From Phycomyces blakesleeanus NRRL 1555(-) (lineage: Eukaryota; Mucoromycota; Mucoromycetes; Mucorales; Phycomycetaceae): DNA of 64,000 nt. The translations under genes were made by a program, and so were the position numbers. The stretch is from assembly GCF_001638985.1 (NCBI RefSeq), contig NW_017265135.1, positions 2,843,223-2,907,222 on the forward strand. The letters run 5' to 3'. This document shows, piece by piece, positions 35,703-48,121 of this stretch (the stretch's first letter is position 1; every line of letters begins with the position of its first letter). The notes under the pieces are model-generated. The model had not been told where the DNA came from, did not search any database, and saw only the letters and a program-made list of their open reading frames with translations.

Positions 35703-37238
35703 GGTGTTTTGTATTGACTGCAAAAAGATGGTGGGGTAAAAAGTGGAATATATATAAAAGAAAGAAAAATTAGTACTGAATTAACATCCCACTGTAAAAC
35801 ACACTTTAAACCCTAGAAAACTTGCAACAATCTCACTAAAATCGCTTTTTTTTTCTATATTGTAAGGAAGAAGTGCCTTATTGCATTTTAATACTTTACT
35901 TACTTGCTACTGCTACTACTAATTTCCACCTTGTCTATAAAATATACAACATAATAACATTTATTTACTTGGACTCCATTCAATTCAATGCTTAAAGCAA
36001 ACAAACAAACAAGATCAAATATAAAACTTAATACGGTTTATGGCAGCAAATAACACCAAGTAATTTAACAATTACCATCGAGTTTGGCACCACCTAAAGA
36101 TCAAAGTGCTTATGTGTAACCTAAGATTTGATATGTTTAATACATATAATATTACTTATTTTCTAGATGATTCATAATGTAGCTGTATGATATGAAAAAA
36201 GAGGTTAAACATATTCATTTAATATCTCCTTAGCTTGCTTATACATACGGAGAGAGATAGGACTGTTATTTAAGATTAAAGGTATGTCTTTAAATGTGAG
36301 TTTAGTGTTATCATTATATGATTTAATGAAAAAAAGTGCATAAATCTGCACAAATTGGAGTTTTACTTAAGCAATACCATCATGTTTTCCCATGTATTCC
36401 ATGCAGATTCTTAAACTTGCAGTTTTTTGTTTGCTTGTTTATATATCTATGATAGCAGTTTTCCCATAAATTAAATGCATTTAATATCATCAAAATGTAT
36501 GATATTTAAGTCACAAACTAGACACTCGAGAACTTTCCATAAATAATGATTTCTTCTGCAAAGAATTTATTTTAAGGAATAATCTTTACCAGAGTGTATT
36601 AAGCAGAGCGTTAAGCTGCTGCGTCTGGATTATGCGATATACTTCTGAAAGGTGCGAAAAGCAATGTCGACGTTTTTGCAAAAAAAAAAGAAGAAGAAAG
36701 GATTCTTTAATCCTTAATGTGGATAGGCGGTCAATTCTTAAAGCTTAGCTTTATACAAAAAGAGAGCCTTAGTTAATTTTTATAACTTGAGTATTAAGCT
36801 ATTATGGTAATAAATGATTCGGTTGATCAATAAAAGTATACACGGATCAGTACAAAAATGACACTGATATCTTACTATTTATGTCTTCAGATACAATTAA
36901 GGCCAGGTTAGTTATCATTAGACATTACATATTAAAGTGACTGGATTATAGAAGTAGACTTTCATGTATTGTTGCCCTGAAAATATTCTCTGAATCTTAC
37001 TATTTTTATTTCACACATGGTGTTGCATGTGAGTTTGTAGGAAAATCGGAAGATAGCCACTTGCTCGCAATATACCCTATAGAAAAAAAATAGGCGATTT
37101 TACTGAATTATTGCAAGTTTTCCGGGGTTTAAAGTGTCTAATGTTGAATTTTAATTAAGCACCAATTTCTCTCTCGCTCTCTTTTATATTCTACTTTCTT
37201 TTTTACCCCACCGTGTTTTTTGCAGTCAAAGCAAAACA
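35703..37238. mobile_element. Non-autonomous element with about 160-bp terminal inverted repeats
   Basis: The left end (35703-35862) and the reverse complement of the right end (37071-37238) align along their length with scattered changes. They share TTGACTGCAAAAA, GGTGGGGTAAAAA, CACTTTAAACCC and GAAAACTTGCAA. The roughly 1.2-kb interior is AT-rich without an ORF, so the element must depend on another transposase. I could not fix a target duplication. Confidence 0.65.
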
Positions 37239-38781
37239 TCTTTTTCTTAGCTTTTTCAACCCATTACAAAACTAAATACCAAGTTATTCAAATCTAATGG
37301 CTTACCAGCGGTAGCTTGGGTGGGTCCTAAGCGGTAGCCAGGACGGATTTTTTTTATCTTCTTTGAACTCTAGTCAGTCATTGTCTCAAACGACGACGCT
37401 CCTGGAGATCTTCTTCTGCTTGTCTTCTGATACATCCAATCCGAATAACGCGGGTGAACCTTACAGGTATAATCCCATCATATCTCAGATTGTCAAGTAT
37501 ATGTCGGAAGTTCAGGACAACAGCAAGATCCCGATTCTACAAACGATGCATAACCTCTGACCCGTCCATGTTCTACAAACAATTTAGATTGGTACATCTA
37601 AAAGGACTTGTTTCTATTTTCTTTCACAAGGTCTAAAATTATTAAAAGTCTCTAAAAGGAACACACTTAATAACTATGAAGGCTAGTGTTAATAAAATAC
37701 GAATCAGCAAAGTTGATAAAAGAAAGCAATCTGAGAAGAATTGACAGAAAAATATATGCATCAAGTACAATTTGGCTGTCAAGATTGCTCGCATGCTCAT
37801 TAGAAATCTCGGTAGATTTAGAGAATTGCAAGGAATCTGTCTTGTTTTTCAAAAGTAGGAATCAGACATGACAATGTTAACACAAAGCAGGTTTATACTC
37901 TGATAAAAAGAATTAATTAAGCAATATACATATCTTCATCAATATCATAGTACTTAGAGAATAGCCTTTTTTTGTAGATAAAAAATGTAAGTGTTACATA
38001 GAAATAGATATATGTATATTACTTAATAAATGTATAGCTTAAACTGTTACTAAATATCATAAAAAAAATAGTACTTCTTCTTTCCATACTTCTTTATATT
38101 CAACTTGTATTATTTTGATCAATAAAAACTATAAAATTCCAATATAAAACCGTGTATTTGTTGAACCAATTATAAGAATAGAGATATCTAAAAAAAGGTA
38201 TAGATTTGCCATATTTAGAAAATTTGATTGGATTATATGCAAAAATAATCTGAAATCCAACGAATTGTACTATCCAAATTTGTTATAAAAAGCGAAATAT
38301 GTACCTAAAAATGGTATAATTTTGCTACTTTAAACGATTTTATTGGATTAGATAAAAAGTAATTTTAACTCCCATAAGTAGTATTCGCTGTAAATACTTT
38401 TAATTTACTAAAATCCAAGATTCTATTGGCAGACATTATAACTCCGTGACCGTAGGAATTATAATGTCTGCCATTTACTACAGTGATAGCTCCATACGCT
38501 TTGCCAAACATTCTCTTTGTATTACTGAGAAAATCTAAAAGTGATGAAGTATCTAATAAAAATTAAAAGCTACCTGACCTAGACCTTCAAGTCCGGGTAA
38601 TCCAAGTACAATATCCAATATCCAAAAAAAAAGTATTTATAGTTACATTAATAAGCCATTCTTAATTTTGGCTTATAATATATAGTTTTGATATTGTTGT
38701 GATAATGGGTCAAGCAAGCTAATATTCTTGTGTTTACATGTATAAACTTTTCCTTTGAAAGTTGATTATTAAAGCTGCTTC
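37239..38781. other. Intergenic DNA with a small ORF and a hairpin
   Basis: A 65-codon ORF (37363-37560, plus strand) lies in locally GC-richer sequence (GEPYRYNPIISQIVKYMSEV) and may be a gene fragment; I do not recognise it. The remainder is AT-rich with a hairpin at 38427-38473. Confidence 0.35.
38427..38473. repeat. Perfect 15-bp inverted repeat with 17-bp loop
   Basis: TGGCAGACATTATAA at 38427-38441 pairs exactly with 38459-38473. No U-run follows, so it is not an obvious Pol III terminator; it may be the end of a small palindromic element. Confidence 0.75.
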
Positions 38782-40109
38782 TTACACTTTATCTTTGGCC
38801 GTGAGGTGATCATTGTATCGATTACGAAGCTGGTTTTCAATCGTGTTTTCATCATCTTCATCGTCATTATCCTCAAACAAATTCTATTGAAGCGTGAGTC
38901 CTAAGAGAAACCCCTCGACAATGGTCACTTACAAATTTGCTTCTCATAATCTGTGCCTTAAGTTCATCTACATTTTTAAGAAAGAGAAAGAGAAATACAT
39001 ATATAAAGCCAAGTTTATCATGCTTTTGAGACTAAAAGGCATGCCTACCAAACTTGGTCTCGCTTAGAGCAGAGAATCGAATCAGATTATTGTCCGGAAA
39101 TGTATCAAATAAAAATGATGCCGTAATTGAAAGCTGGGCACATTGCTGAGCTAGTTTACCAAAAACAGTGGGATCCTTGCGATACCTAAGCACAAAATAA
39201 TGAAGATGAGATATTTATAATATTTCAGGATAGTTATTGAATTGCATATATACATCTTTATTGTTACTATTGTTATATTGCACAACTCACAGTCTGTAGG
39301 CTTCCTTGTTAGTACAGTGCTTATCGAGTAAACCGTCCAACACTGCTCGTTTAAATATCGTCTTGACATAATGCAAGACATGCAGAATATAATCTTGATA
39401 AGGTCGCCATGTCATGAACCTTTGGGCTAGATTGAGATTTCCATTGATATCTACAAGTGGGTGAAACATGTCCGTCATAAAAGCTACAGTTGGGGGATTG
39501 TTTGGATAGTTCTCTGGGATCACTAAACGAAATTTGAAGACGCCTGCCCGATAAAAGCCCTTGTTGACAAATAAAACTCCAAACCATACTAATGTTGGGA
39601 TAAATATGATTTTCACGAACAAATATTGTGTAATCATATACCATTCGGATTATCAGCTGAGGGTGACATGTACATCCCCAAAGGGCAATGTCCAGGATTC
39701 TTTAGATTAGTGCTAAATGGACAATGAATGTCAATTTGCGTTGACGTGCAAGATTGCAACTTGGACTACATACAACTCAGTCATAAGTTCATAACGTCGA
39801 AATGGTTCTGAAGTTGTTTGGAGCTCATCTCTATCAGGAATCTCTTCGGTATCCCAATCAGAATCTTGCAATGCATTAGCGTGTTGAATTGGAGGTAACT
39901 GCCCTGCTTGACTTCTTCCTATCGACGCACTACGTGTACGAGGGAAAAATGAGGAGAAGGACTGTTCAATTTCGGCTGTTTCTCCGGAAGAACCGACAAG
40001 TCCGCCAGTCTTTGCCAAAGAGTTTGGGGTGGTTGAAAAAGGTCGCTGTTTATTGTCCTTTAATCAGTTCTTGCTGTATATTTATTTAAAAACTTACTGC
40101 TCTCGTCAT
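38782..40109 (-). CDS. AKTIP/FTS-like E2-variant (UEV) protein
   Basis: Seven exons on the minus strand: 40098-40109, about 39770-40045 (or to 40057), 39642-39699, 39291-39588, 39049-39185, 38933-38967 and 38782-38883 (about 305 aa). The core is an E2 ubiquitin-conjugating fold: LGMYMSPSADNP, VWFGVLFVNKGFYRAGVFKF, IPENYPNNPPTVAF, FHPLVDINGNLNLAQRF. There is no Cys at the E2 active position after the HPLVD motif, so it is an inactive variant, as in AKTIP. The animal homologue joins Hook proteins and FHIP to link cargo to dynein. The N-terminus is Ser/Arg-rich and the tail acidic (EDNDDEDDEN). The exon 2/3 junction is less certain than the others. Confidence 0.87.
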
Positions 40110-40389
40110 GCAAAGAAGAAGTGTAAGAAAAAGAAGAGCACACGAATAGGATGTACAGAGTATAGCTGAAATAATCTTAACCCAGTATTAAGCTTTAAAT
40201 TATTACTATTATTATTAAGCGTAGACTTTATTCTTCTATTAATCTCTTCCTCCTCCCCCCTTCTCTCTCTCTCTCTCTATATATATATGTGTGTGTGTAC
40301 ATATATAAATATGTATATGTATAAAATTCATTTATTTGTTTTTCAATGAAATATATAAGGGAAAAAAAACTCAAAATATCTACGCAAAG
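40110..40389. other. Short intergenic with CT/TA/GT microsatellite
   Basis: Bases 40263-40299 run (CT)n, (TA)n then (GT)n between two minus-strand genes. Confidence 0.8.
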
Positions 40390-43007
40390 CTACATAATTG
40401 TGCAGGGACTATCGGTAGGCTTCTCCTTGACGGCCTTTAATTGAATGGTAACAGAAGTGTGAGTGGTTTCACGGCAAAAGTGGTAGAGTGTTTGTTTTTC
40501 GGGAACATAATCCCAATCACCGTGCGTCACCTGGACGCTGATCTGAATATTACGGAAGTGGTGATTGGGGACAAATATCTCTGTCCGTTTGAAAAGAGGG
40601 TTGCTGGTGTAGTAACCCTCCTTTTTTAGTCTCTCTATCTCATGCTCTGTAAAGGGCTTGAAGATAAGGGTATATTCGAGATTGTCCATATCAAATTCAG
40701 AAGTTTCTGGTGTTCCTGCTACTTTCGATGCATACGGACGCTTATGGAACAATGTTAATTAGAGGAAATAAATATGTCTTCTTGTAAACTTACCAGAGCA
40801 GCATCAAGCGCCCTTCCTCCTTCATGGAGTTGGTCATGCAGATCATTTTCCGCGGTCTCGATAGCAGAAGGCGATATGTTTAAGGGACAGCTCTTTGCAT
40901 CACTGCTAGGTTGTATAGCATTAGAATACAATGAAAAGTTCTCTCCGTTCCAATGGTCTCCAAACTCATGGTCGTTACAGACATCATAATTCCAAAGACT
41001 AAAGTTTAAGATAGTTAGATATAACCGACACTCGTTCCCAACAAAAAAACCAAAAATAAATAAATTCTCACGTGAAGTTGACCAGGTTGGTTTCAAGCGC
41101 ATAAATCACAGCATCCAAAAAATGGATATGGCTAGTATAATCTCCCGTCTCAAATCCAATTTTTTGATTGAGATCCATTGGAATACCCACTTCTCCAAGT
41201 ACACAGGGCTTTTCACCCATACTCTTGAGACCATTTTCTCTAATGTTACGGATCTGACCACGGTAGTTTTTCTTGGCTCCCTTTCGACCAAAGTATGTCG
41301 ATGTGAGAACATTGCCACCCTAGATCAGTTACAATAAGTTTGATAAGAGTGACGTTGGATGCAATGCAATGTTTTACACAAGATATTTCTTACATTCTGG
41401 AGGGACTGTACATCGTGGGTCATTCTTCCATCAAACTTTTTATAAAACACACAATTAAGATCATACCAATGAGGAGCAAATACCATATTGTGATGGTGAT
41501 CCGTCTCTGTCAATACTGGTGATTTCTAAGAGATATAGATGAAGTGTTAAAAAAGAAAAAAGAAAAAAGAAAAAGATAATGTACAATCATGCACCCCAAG
41601 ATCATACCTCGTTAGCCAGGGGTTCCACAAAGCAGTACCAATCACTTTTGACGCTTTGGATAGCCTTTGCATACGAATTTACAAATGGCATGTAAAAGTC
41701 TTTATAGAAATCGACCTTGACACCTGTAGAAGGATGCTTGCTAAAATAGGCCGAGTCCAATAGTTCAGGTTCTCCGGTAGATTTGTTCACACCCCACACG
41801 TTATGCTCTTTCCAGACACAAGACTGGCCGTCGATCCACGCAGAAGTCTTGCTTTCGTTAATAACACGATCGTGTGATCTCTTGGTTGGGAATGGCCAGG
41901 ACTTGATATAAACACCAACAGTTTGAGGGATACCAGAACCCAATGCAAAACTCTGTAGCGGTGTGGGGGAATCTCCGAAAATTAAGTTTGAAATTGGATC
42001 AAATTCTTTTAGACTATTAAGACCGATGTAGCCAGGGTGAGGCTCATTCATAACTTCAAACCCCATGATAGCCTCAAGACCTAGCAGACGGGTAGCTAGA
42101 TGCTGGTAGGCATTAATGAACGATGTGTTGAGCAGTTTCTGGATCGTCTGTCCTTCATAAAGACGTTTGGGTGCGAATGTGTCACCGGCGAAGAACAAAG
42201 TAAACATTGTGCATGCTGCCAGTTTTGTGTAGTTGGTTGGCCAAACCTATGATTTTATTGGGTTTTCAATAAATGAAGCTATAAATGTATATGTATATGT
42301 AGAATTGAAGTCTATTTTCTTACCATTGGAAGGGGGTCGCCAGGAACCACATTTGTGTTGTGAACATAGGCTGCGCCCGTTTCTTTGAAAGAGCGCATAT
42401 TCATGCCTGCTACTTCAAAGGTCCAGCCGGGAGCGCCTGACCCTCCAGAGAAGCGAGACCACTAAGAACAGGATGGTTAGAAAAAGAAATATTCTGGTAT
42501 TCTTATATTTGTATTTAACAATTCACCTACAGTGTCCTGATGAGGATCAATTAGACACTTTAGGCCATAGGCTGGCATCATTTCAATTAATTGACGTAGA
42601 TAGTCGATATAAGCCTCATCGTATATGCCAGGTCCAGAGTGTTCCAAACTTTCCCAGGTCACAATCAAACGAATAAAAGTCAAACCCCAGGCACGAAGAC
42701 GTGAGAAGTGCTCATGTGCATCTTCTAGAGGAAAAGGCCGATTGACGAAACTGACACCTCGATGATCCCAAAAGAGTTTTTCGTCATAAAGATGAGTAGA
42801 TCCTGAGTAAGGATAGGTTGGCAGTTTTGATGAGCCACCCAAATTGATACCGCGCATCAACAGTGTTCTTCCATAGTTGTCCTTGAACCAACGCCCTGAA
42901 TGTCGGATAGGTGTTCTCCAGTCTTGTGCATTACAGGATGCCGATTTCATGTCTGTGTGATCTTGCTTGTCATCGTGGTTATAAAGTTCATCTTGAGTCA
43001 CTGTCAT
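40390..43007 (-). CDS. GH5 sterylglucosidase/glucocerebrosidase-type enzyme (EGCrP/Sgl1-like)
   Basis: Seven exons on the minus strand: 42531-43007, 42324-42461, 41608-42246, 41394-41525, 41072-41319, 40794-40998 and 40390-40740 (729 aa, phases agree). Fungal relatives hydrolyse ergosteryl-glucoside or glucosylceramide. Seen: FKDNYGRTLLMRGINLGGSS at the N-terminus, FIRLIVTWESLEHSGPGIYD, LIDPHQDTWSRFSGG, catalytic acid/base Glu in GFEVMNEPHPGY (about residue 272), and the nucleophile Glu in CVLGEVGIPMD (about residue 505). A beta-sandwich-like C-terminal region of about 150 residues follows. No signal peptide is visible, in line with the intracellular members of this group. Substrate choice between sterylglucoside and glucosylceramide cannot be settled from sequence alone. 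Confidence 0.9.
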
Positions 43008-44430
43008 TTTTGCTTTGTTTATGTCTATATGTCGGATTTATGTATTGGTTTGGTTTGACTGTATTATATATATATATTAGAGGAAAAAAGAAAGGAAGTA
43101 GCTCAAGGCGTAAATATCGGGCTTTTTTTATATTTTAATGGTTAAGCAAGAAAGAACAGTGTCTGATAGTCAACCCAGGGATATATCAAACAGTCAGCCA
43201 AGAGAATAATTCAGCGCAATTTAGAATATTGTGTTCCACTGCCCAGGCTTCTTAGCGCCTTCTGCAGTATATTTAAGTGATAAACGTGCATCGCCTTGTG
43301 ATAGATAAAGGGCGTAACTGCTAGTATACATGTGTTTCCCTTTTGTTTTGCTTCTAAAATATACACAAGCTCATATTTCGCTTCCTTTATTTCTTTTTCC
43401 TTGTAGAATTAACAATATCTGACATTAACCGTGTGGATATGTCTTGGCAATATCTCCAGATATGTTTATTTATTTTTTCTAGGAAATAAATGAGACCTAA
43501 AGTGGGTAAGCTAATTAATGATAAGTATAATACCAAGCCTCAAGCTACACATTTCACAAGGTTTAATATATAAATGAATTTAACGACTGCTCAGTCGAAT
43601 TGAGGTTAAATACAGGTGTATTGTACAAAGCTTTAAGGGTACTTTTATACACACCTCAAAAAATCTCGTCGTTTATAAGAACAGAAAGAAGAAGGGAAAA
43701 TATAGGACAGACCAAATCAAAGGTTATATAAATAAGAATCCCAATATTTTATTAAGCTCTAGATTAAATGAAACAGACATGCATGTTTATTATCGTCTTT
43801 AAATACATTAGATACACTAGATACATTAGATACCTCAGTAGATTTTCATACATACTAAATATGCCAAGACCATGTAACCTTGTTGATATTCTTCCATTCT
43901 AATACTCAACATGTACTTCCAGCCACACGTTATTACTCCTGAAAATCATTAATAATTGAATGTGCTAATATAGTATTAAATATCTGATACCACAGACACC
44001 TTTATTTTTCTTATAAATATAAACTTCTTTAATTATAAAATATCAGTATGCTTGGTTTCCAAAACCAACCCTTCATAAAGCCATACAGACAAGTAAATAC
44101 AACTGACATGATAAACCATTATCGGGAATTTCAACTGCTTAGCATAAATTATATGGATTCGTAAAATAGCTATCAGGTACAATCAATTGTGCCAACAATT
44201 GACTGGTTTGTAATGATGTGTTGTACAATGAGCACGATAATTACCATATTCTCTCACGTTGAGTCTACATTGCTTGATTCACATTCAGATTACTAAAAGA
44301 AAAAATCTAAAATCTAAAATTTAAAATCTAAAATCTAAACACAAGAATCAAAAATCAAAAACGTCTTTTTTTTTGTTAATTGTACCACAGGTCCGGTAAT
44401 AGTAATAAAGTTCCCGATTTCCGAACATTA
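43008..44430. other. Non-coding interval
   Basis: AT-rich, with AAATCTA-type short repeats near 44308-44339. No gene or RNA seen. Confidence 0.55.
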
Positions 44431-44554
44431 TGGTGTTTCTACTTGAGATTGAGACGATGTTAGTTTTCTTTTTTGGACAAACGAAAAAGAGAATTGAGAC
44501 AAAATATAATAAAATTTGGGATAGGAAGGGGATTTAGTTGAGACAAGGTAAAAT
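44431..44554 (+). repeat. Left terminal inverted repeat of the Fanzor element
   Basis: Pairs with 45293-45415 on the other strand; flanked outside by TA. Confidence 0.85.
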
Positions 44555-44720
44555 AAAAAATGAGATTCTGCTAAAAAGTATTAATAATAGAGTGGTTAAT
44601 AGTTTATAAAAAGCACAGTCAATTAAGCCTGTCTTTTTCATTTGGTAATCATACAAAAAAAAACAGAATTACTTACTGCTTGAATCTCATTTCACTTTTA
44701 ATAATTTAAAATATTACAGA

Positions 44721-45276
44721 AACTCTCACCGGCGTGTCTTTAGAGCGGGAGACGTTTCTAAAATGCCCTTAATTGTCTTTGGAGATGGGCTTGCAGACAA
44801 GTCAAGTGTCAGATTTCGCAGTTTCCGGCATGGAGTACCCGAGAAAGCTTACAAGCATCTTCTCGTAAAGCAAAAGATCGGAGAAGTGTACCTTTTGGAC
44901 ACCAATGAATTTAACACGTCAAAGGTATTTGTGCACCTTTTCTTTGAAGTTTTATCCTTTCAATATTGATTGTGTAGGTTTGCAACTTCTGTAAGACCAA
45001 AGACCCAAGATATTTCCGAAATTCCAATGACAGACCTATCCATTCAATATTAGTTTGTAACAACTGTAATTTTTTTTTTGGAATAGGGATGCCATAGCGG
45101 CAAGAAACATACTCTATATTGTGGAGGAAATTTGGAGCGGCAATGGTAGGCCAGAAATGTTTACTCCTCAACCAAGACCAAGACCAAATACAGCAACAAC
45201 AACAATAACAACAACAACAACAACAAAAAGCGCCACAATGAACGTGGTTGCTCCTCACTCCGGTGGGCGAACTTAA
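44721..45276 (+). pseudogene. Decayed Fanzor (eukaryotic TnpB-like), RuvC-II/III and zinc ribbon
   Basis: Exon 44721-44924 encodes MPLIVFGDGL (44763 onward) and then EVYLLDTNEFNTSK, the RuvC-II segment with the catalytic Glu region. A likely GT-AG intron is 44925-44977. The next exon gives VCNFCKTKD and LVCNNCN, the two Cys pairs of the TnpB-type zinc ribbon inside RuvC. A frameshift in a poly-T tract at about 45070-45079 separates this from FWNRDAIAARNIL, which holds the last catalytic Asp in the NRD motif. The tail is Pro/Thr-rich and stops at 45274-45276. The N-terminal half with RuvC-I is missing. TnpB/Fanzor proteins are RNA-guided nucleases; this copy cannot be active as read. Confidence 0.82.
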
Positions 45277-45292
45277 AGAATATTCTAGTTAC

Positions 45293-45415
45293 TTTTACCT
45301 TGTCTCAACTAAATCCCCTTTTTATCCCAAATTTTATTCTTTTGTGTTTCAATTCTCTTTTTCGTTTGTCCAAAAAAGAAAACTAGCATCGTCTCAATCT
45401 CAAGTAGAAACACTG
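45293..45415 (-). repeat. Right terminal inverted repeat of the Fanzor element
   Basis: Inverted partner of 44431-44554, with TA just outside (45416-45417). In intact elements the guide-RNA region would overlap this end; I cannot identify one here. Confidence 0.85.
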
Positions 45416-45754
45416 TATCTCGGTAACGACATATTAATTAATTACCCGCCTAAATTTAATAAAGATTATTCGATACATAATAAAATATAAAAGATGCTTT
45501 TTTTATATAGACTTCTAGTATATTGAAGTGACCGATAAAAAGTCAAAATGAATTTATTTTATTATTTGTTAAAGTATAGCTCTTTTAATTAGATTACTAC
45601 TCGAGTTATCCTGCTCGAGAAGGACAGTGATAATAAACTTGTCCGTACATTAGAATAGTAAGAAGAGAGAAAATATAGGGAATAAGGTGTGAATATGCTT
45701 CTTTAGTAAGAAGGGTAGATAAATAAAAGTAATTAAGATATGTTTAAGTAAGAA

Positions 45755-48121
45755 TTATTCGCAATCAGCGCAGCAGTAATCGTAGTAAGGGATATCGTTG
45801 TTGTTACCAGCCCAGTTAGGGAAAGGTCTCTCGATACCATCACCACCACCAAAGACAGTCATGGCCAACAAGAAGGACATGAGGGAAGCTCCGGAATCCA
45901 AAGCAGCAGACATCAAGTAGTTGTGCTTGACGTACCACTTGCTATAGCGGCGCTTGACGTAAAGCTGACTGACGAGAATGATAACCCAAGACAGGGTAAT
46001 CCATGATGAACTTGAACCAGGAAGAGTACAGAGACCGACCAAGATCATAGGAACGTTAATATAGTTAAAACCGACCTTGGGGAAGAATCTGTGAAGAAGC
46101 CAGAAAGGAACTGGGAGGAACAATCCGACAATGAAGGCCCACAAGAAGAAGTAGTAAAGAGTACCAGGACCAAACATGAACATGGGACCAATGGCACCCC
46201 AGGTGATGGCAGCAGAGTTGATAGTTTGAGGAGTGGAACCACTCCAGATGTTACCGTTGGGGTCCAAAAGCTGTTCTCTCTTGGAGTTGATAATAGTGTA
46301 GTTGACAATGTAGTTGAAGATGCAACCAATGACGGTACCGAGCATCTGAGCAGAGAAAACGATTCTTGGGGGAACCTTGAGGTAGTGACCAATCTTAAGA
46401 TCTGCTGCCATGGCACCAGCCTGGGACATGGTGTTGTAACCAATGGTCTTGAAGTACATGTTAGCAACAGGGTTACCGGGAAGCATGAAACCGCAAATCA
46501 TCTCAGCGACGACGTTGAGACCGAAACCAGTACCAGTAATGGCAGTAATCATGTTCAAGGGAAGAGACAAGACAGTAGACAAGATGATGGCAATCAAGAA
46601 ACCCCACCATGGGAGCTGACTCTTGTTAGCATAGCCGATACCAATGTTGAGTCCAATACCGCAAACAAAGATAATGTAGTACCACCAGGCGGGAACTTCC
46701 TTGTAAGCAGACATGAGACGGTTGTGAATATCTTGCTCTTTGGATTCCTTGCGTCTGAAGATGGCAAAAGCAATGTTCTTGATGTCAGCACCATGGTAGA
46801 GGATGACGTGGGTGACCATGGAAGTGACACCGAAGTTAATGAAGATGTATTGGATAGCGTAGATAGCACCATAGTAAGGTCGACCGACTTCTTCGAGAGC
46901 AGTAAGGTTGATGTTGTTGAGTTCATCGAGCACAAGAGCCTGGGGATAACGGACAGCTTCACCAGTCTCTTCGTTCAATTGGTACAGACCGTTAGACAAG
47001 AAGGGGAAGCTCTTGGCGTGCCAGACATCAAAGTAGTAAACAAGAGGAGCCAAGAGCCACAAGATCAAGATACCACCATAGATGTTGAATTGGACATACA
47101 AGGGCAGTACAAGAGGAGCATAGTATGACAGACTGGTCCAGTCCAAACTGATGGAGCCGATACCAAGACCTTCGTTAACTGATATACCACCAAAGATGCG
47201 CTGGACCCAGACACTGTCACGCTTGGCGAGACAGACGATGGAGAAACCACCGAGGAGAGGGAACATGTACTGAGGAACGAGTTCCCAGACAAAGACAGCG
47301 AAGAAGACGGCGAAGAAGAATTTGATGAGGAATCTGCTTTCATTTCCAGGACCGTTGAAGGTCTTGAGGAAAGAAACGGTGGGAAGACTGGTGGGCCAGA
47401 TCATTTGAGAGGGGTAGACAAGGAATGGGCGAAGTTGACCAGCAATACCGTAACCGATGATTTGAGTAGCAAACAGCAAGAAGATACCACCAGCTGCACT
47501 GGGGTATTCAGTGTAGTAAAGTTGCTGGGCACCGAGAATGTAAGTACCGTAAGCAGATGCGTTTGCGGAAGAAACAATGACATAGATCAAGGTGTGCTCT
47601 TTAACGTTGAAGGGGCCGGGGTTGAGAAGAGTGCCGGTCTTAAAAACGCGAGTTGAACCCTGGCAGAGGAGGTAAGCGAGAATCAACAAGAACATGTTGG
47701 AAAGTGGGACAGGGACAGGCTTGAACTGCATCAGCTGGTAAACGGAAGAACCGAGACATGCGAGCAGCTAAAAACGACACGACACGAAACAAAAAAAAAC
47801 AAACAAATATGCAGGTATGGTTAAGAGGTGTTTTATTTTTATTTTTATTTGCAGTAAGAAACGTTGATAACTTACAGAGCCAGAAACGAAGGCACGAACG
47901 GTTAAAACTTTGGTATTTGGGTCATCTTCAACACTTGCGATCTGGTTGACAATTTCAAGGTCGAGATCTTCGTTTTCGTAATCAATATCCTTTGGGTCTC
48001 TGGTTCCTTTGTGGGAATCGACGAAGGAGCCCTTTTCTTCCTTTTCATCAAGGTATCGTTCACCTTCTTCAAAGCTAGCAGCTTTTGAAGATACCTCTCG
48101 TTTTGAGAGAGTTGTTTCCAT
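45755..48121 (-). CDS. OPT-family oligopeptide transporter
   Basis: Two exons on the minus strand: 47876-48121 and 45755-47767 (752 aa). It is a proton-coupled plasma-membrane importer of small peptides (or metal-ligand complexes in some members). The N-terminal 70 residues are cytosolic and acidic (DYENEDLDLEIVNQIASVEDDPN). Diagnostic motifs are NPGPFNVKEHTLI in the first loop and KIGHYLKVPPR in the second half. About 14-16 hydrophobic segments follow, with SLPLNMITAITGTGFGLNV between. The tail ends DYCCADCE with three Cys. The strongly biased, C-rich codons on the coding strand give long antisense ORFs and suggest high expression. The large second exon is unusual among its intron-rich neighbours. 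Confidence 0.95.

Larger units (their letters stand above)
44431..45415. mobile_element. TA-flanked element with 123-bp terminal inverted repeats carrying a Fanzor relic
   Basis: The left repeat (44431-44554) and right repeat (45293-45415) are inverted copies with about ten differences. Read inward both carry GTGTTTCTACTTGAG and three copies of a TTGAGAC-like heptamer. TA flanks both ends (44429-44430 and 45416-45417), and the right end begins CAGTG, as in Tc1/mariner elements. The interior holds the C-terminal half of a Fanzor-type gene in plus orientation, ending 17 bp before the right repeat. No transposase is encoded, so the element is non-autonomous and now decayed. Confidence 0.85.

Noticed and set aside
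46091..47128. 345-codon plus-strand ORF
   Set aside because: Antisense to the OPT transporter exon; produced by its biased codon use, with no domain of its own.
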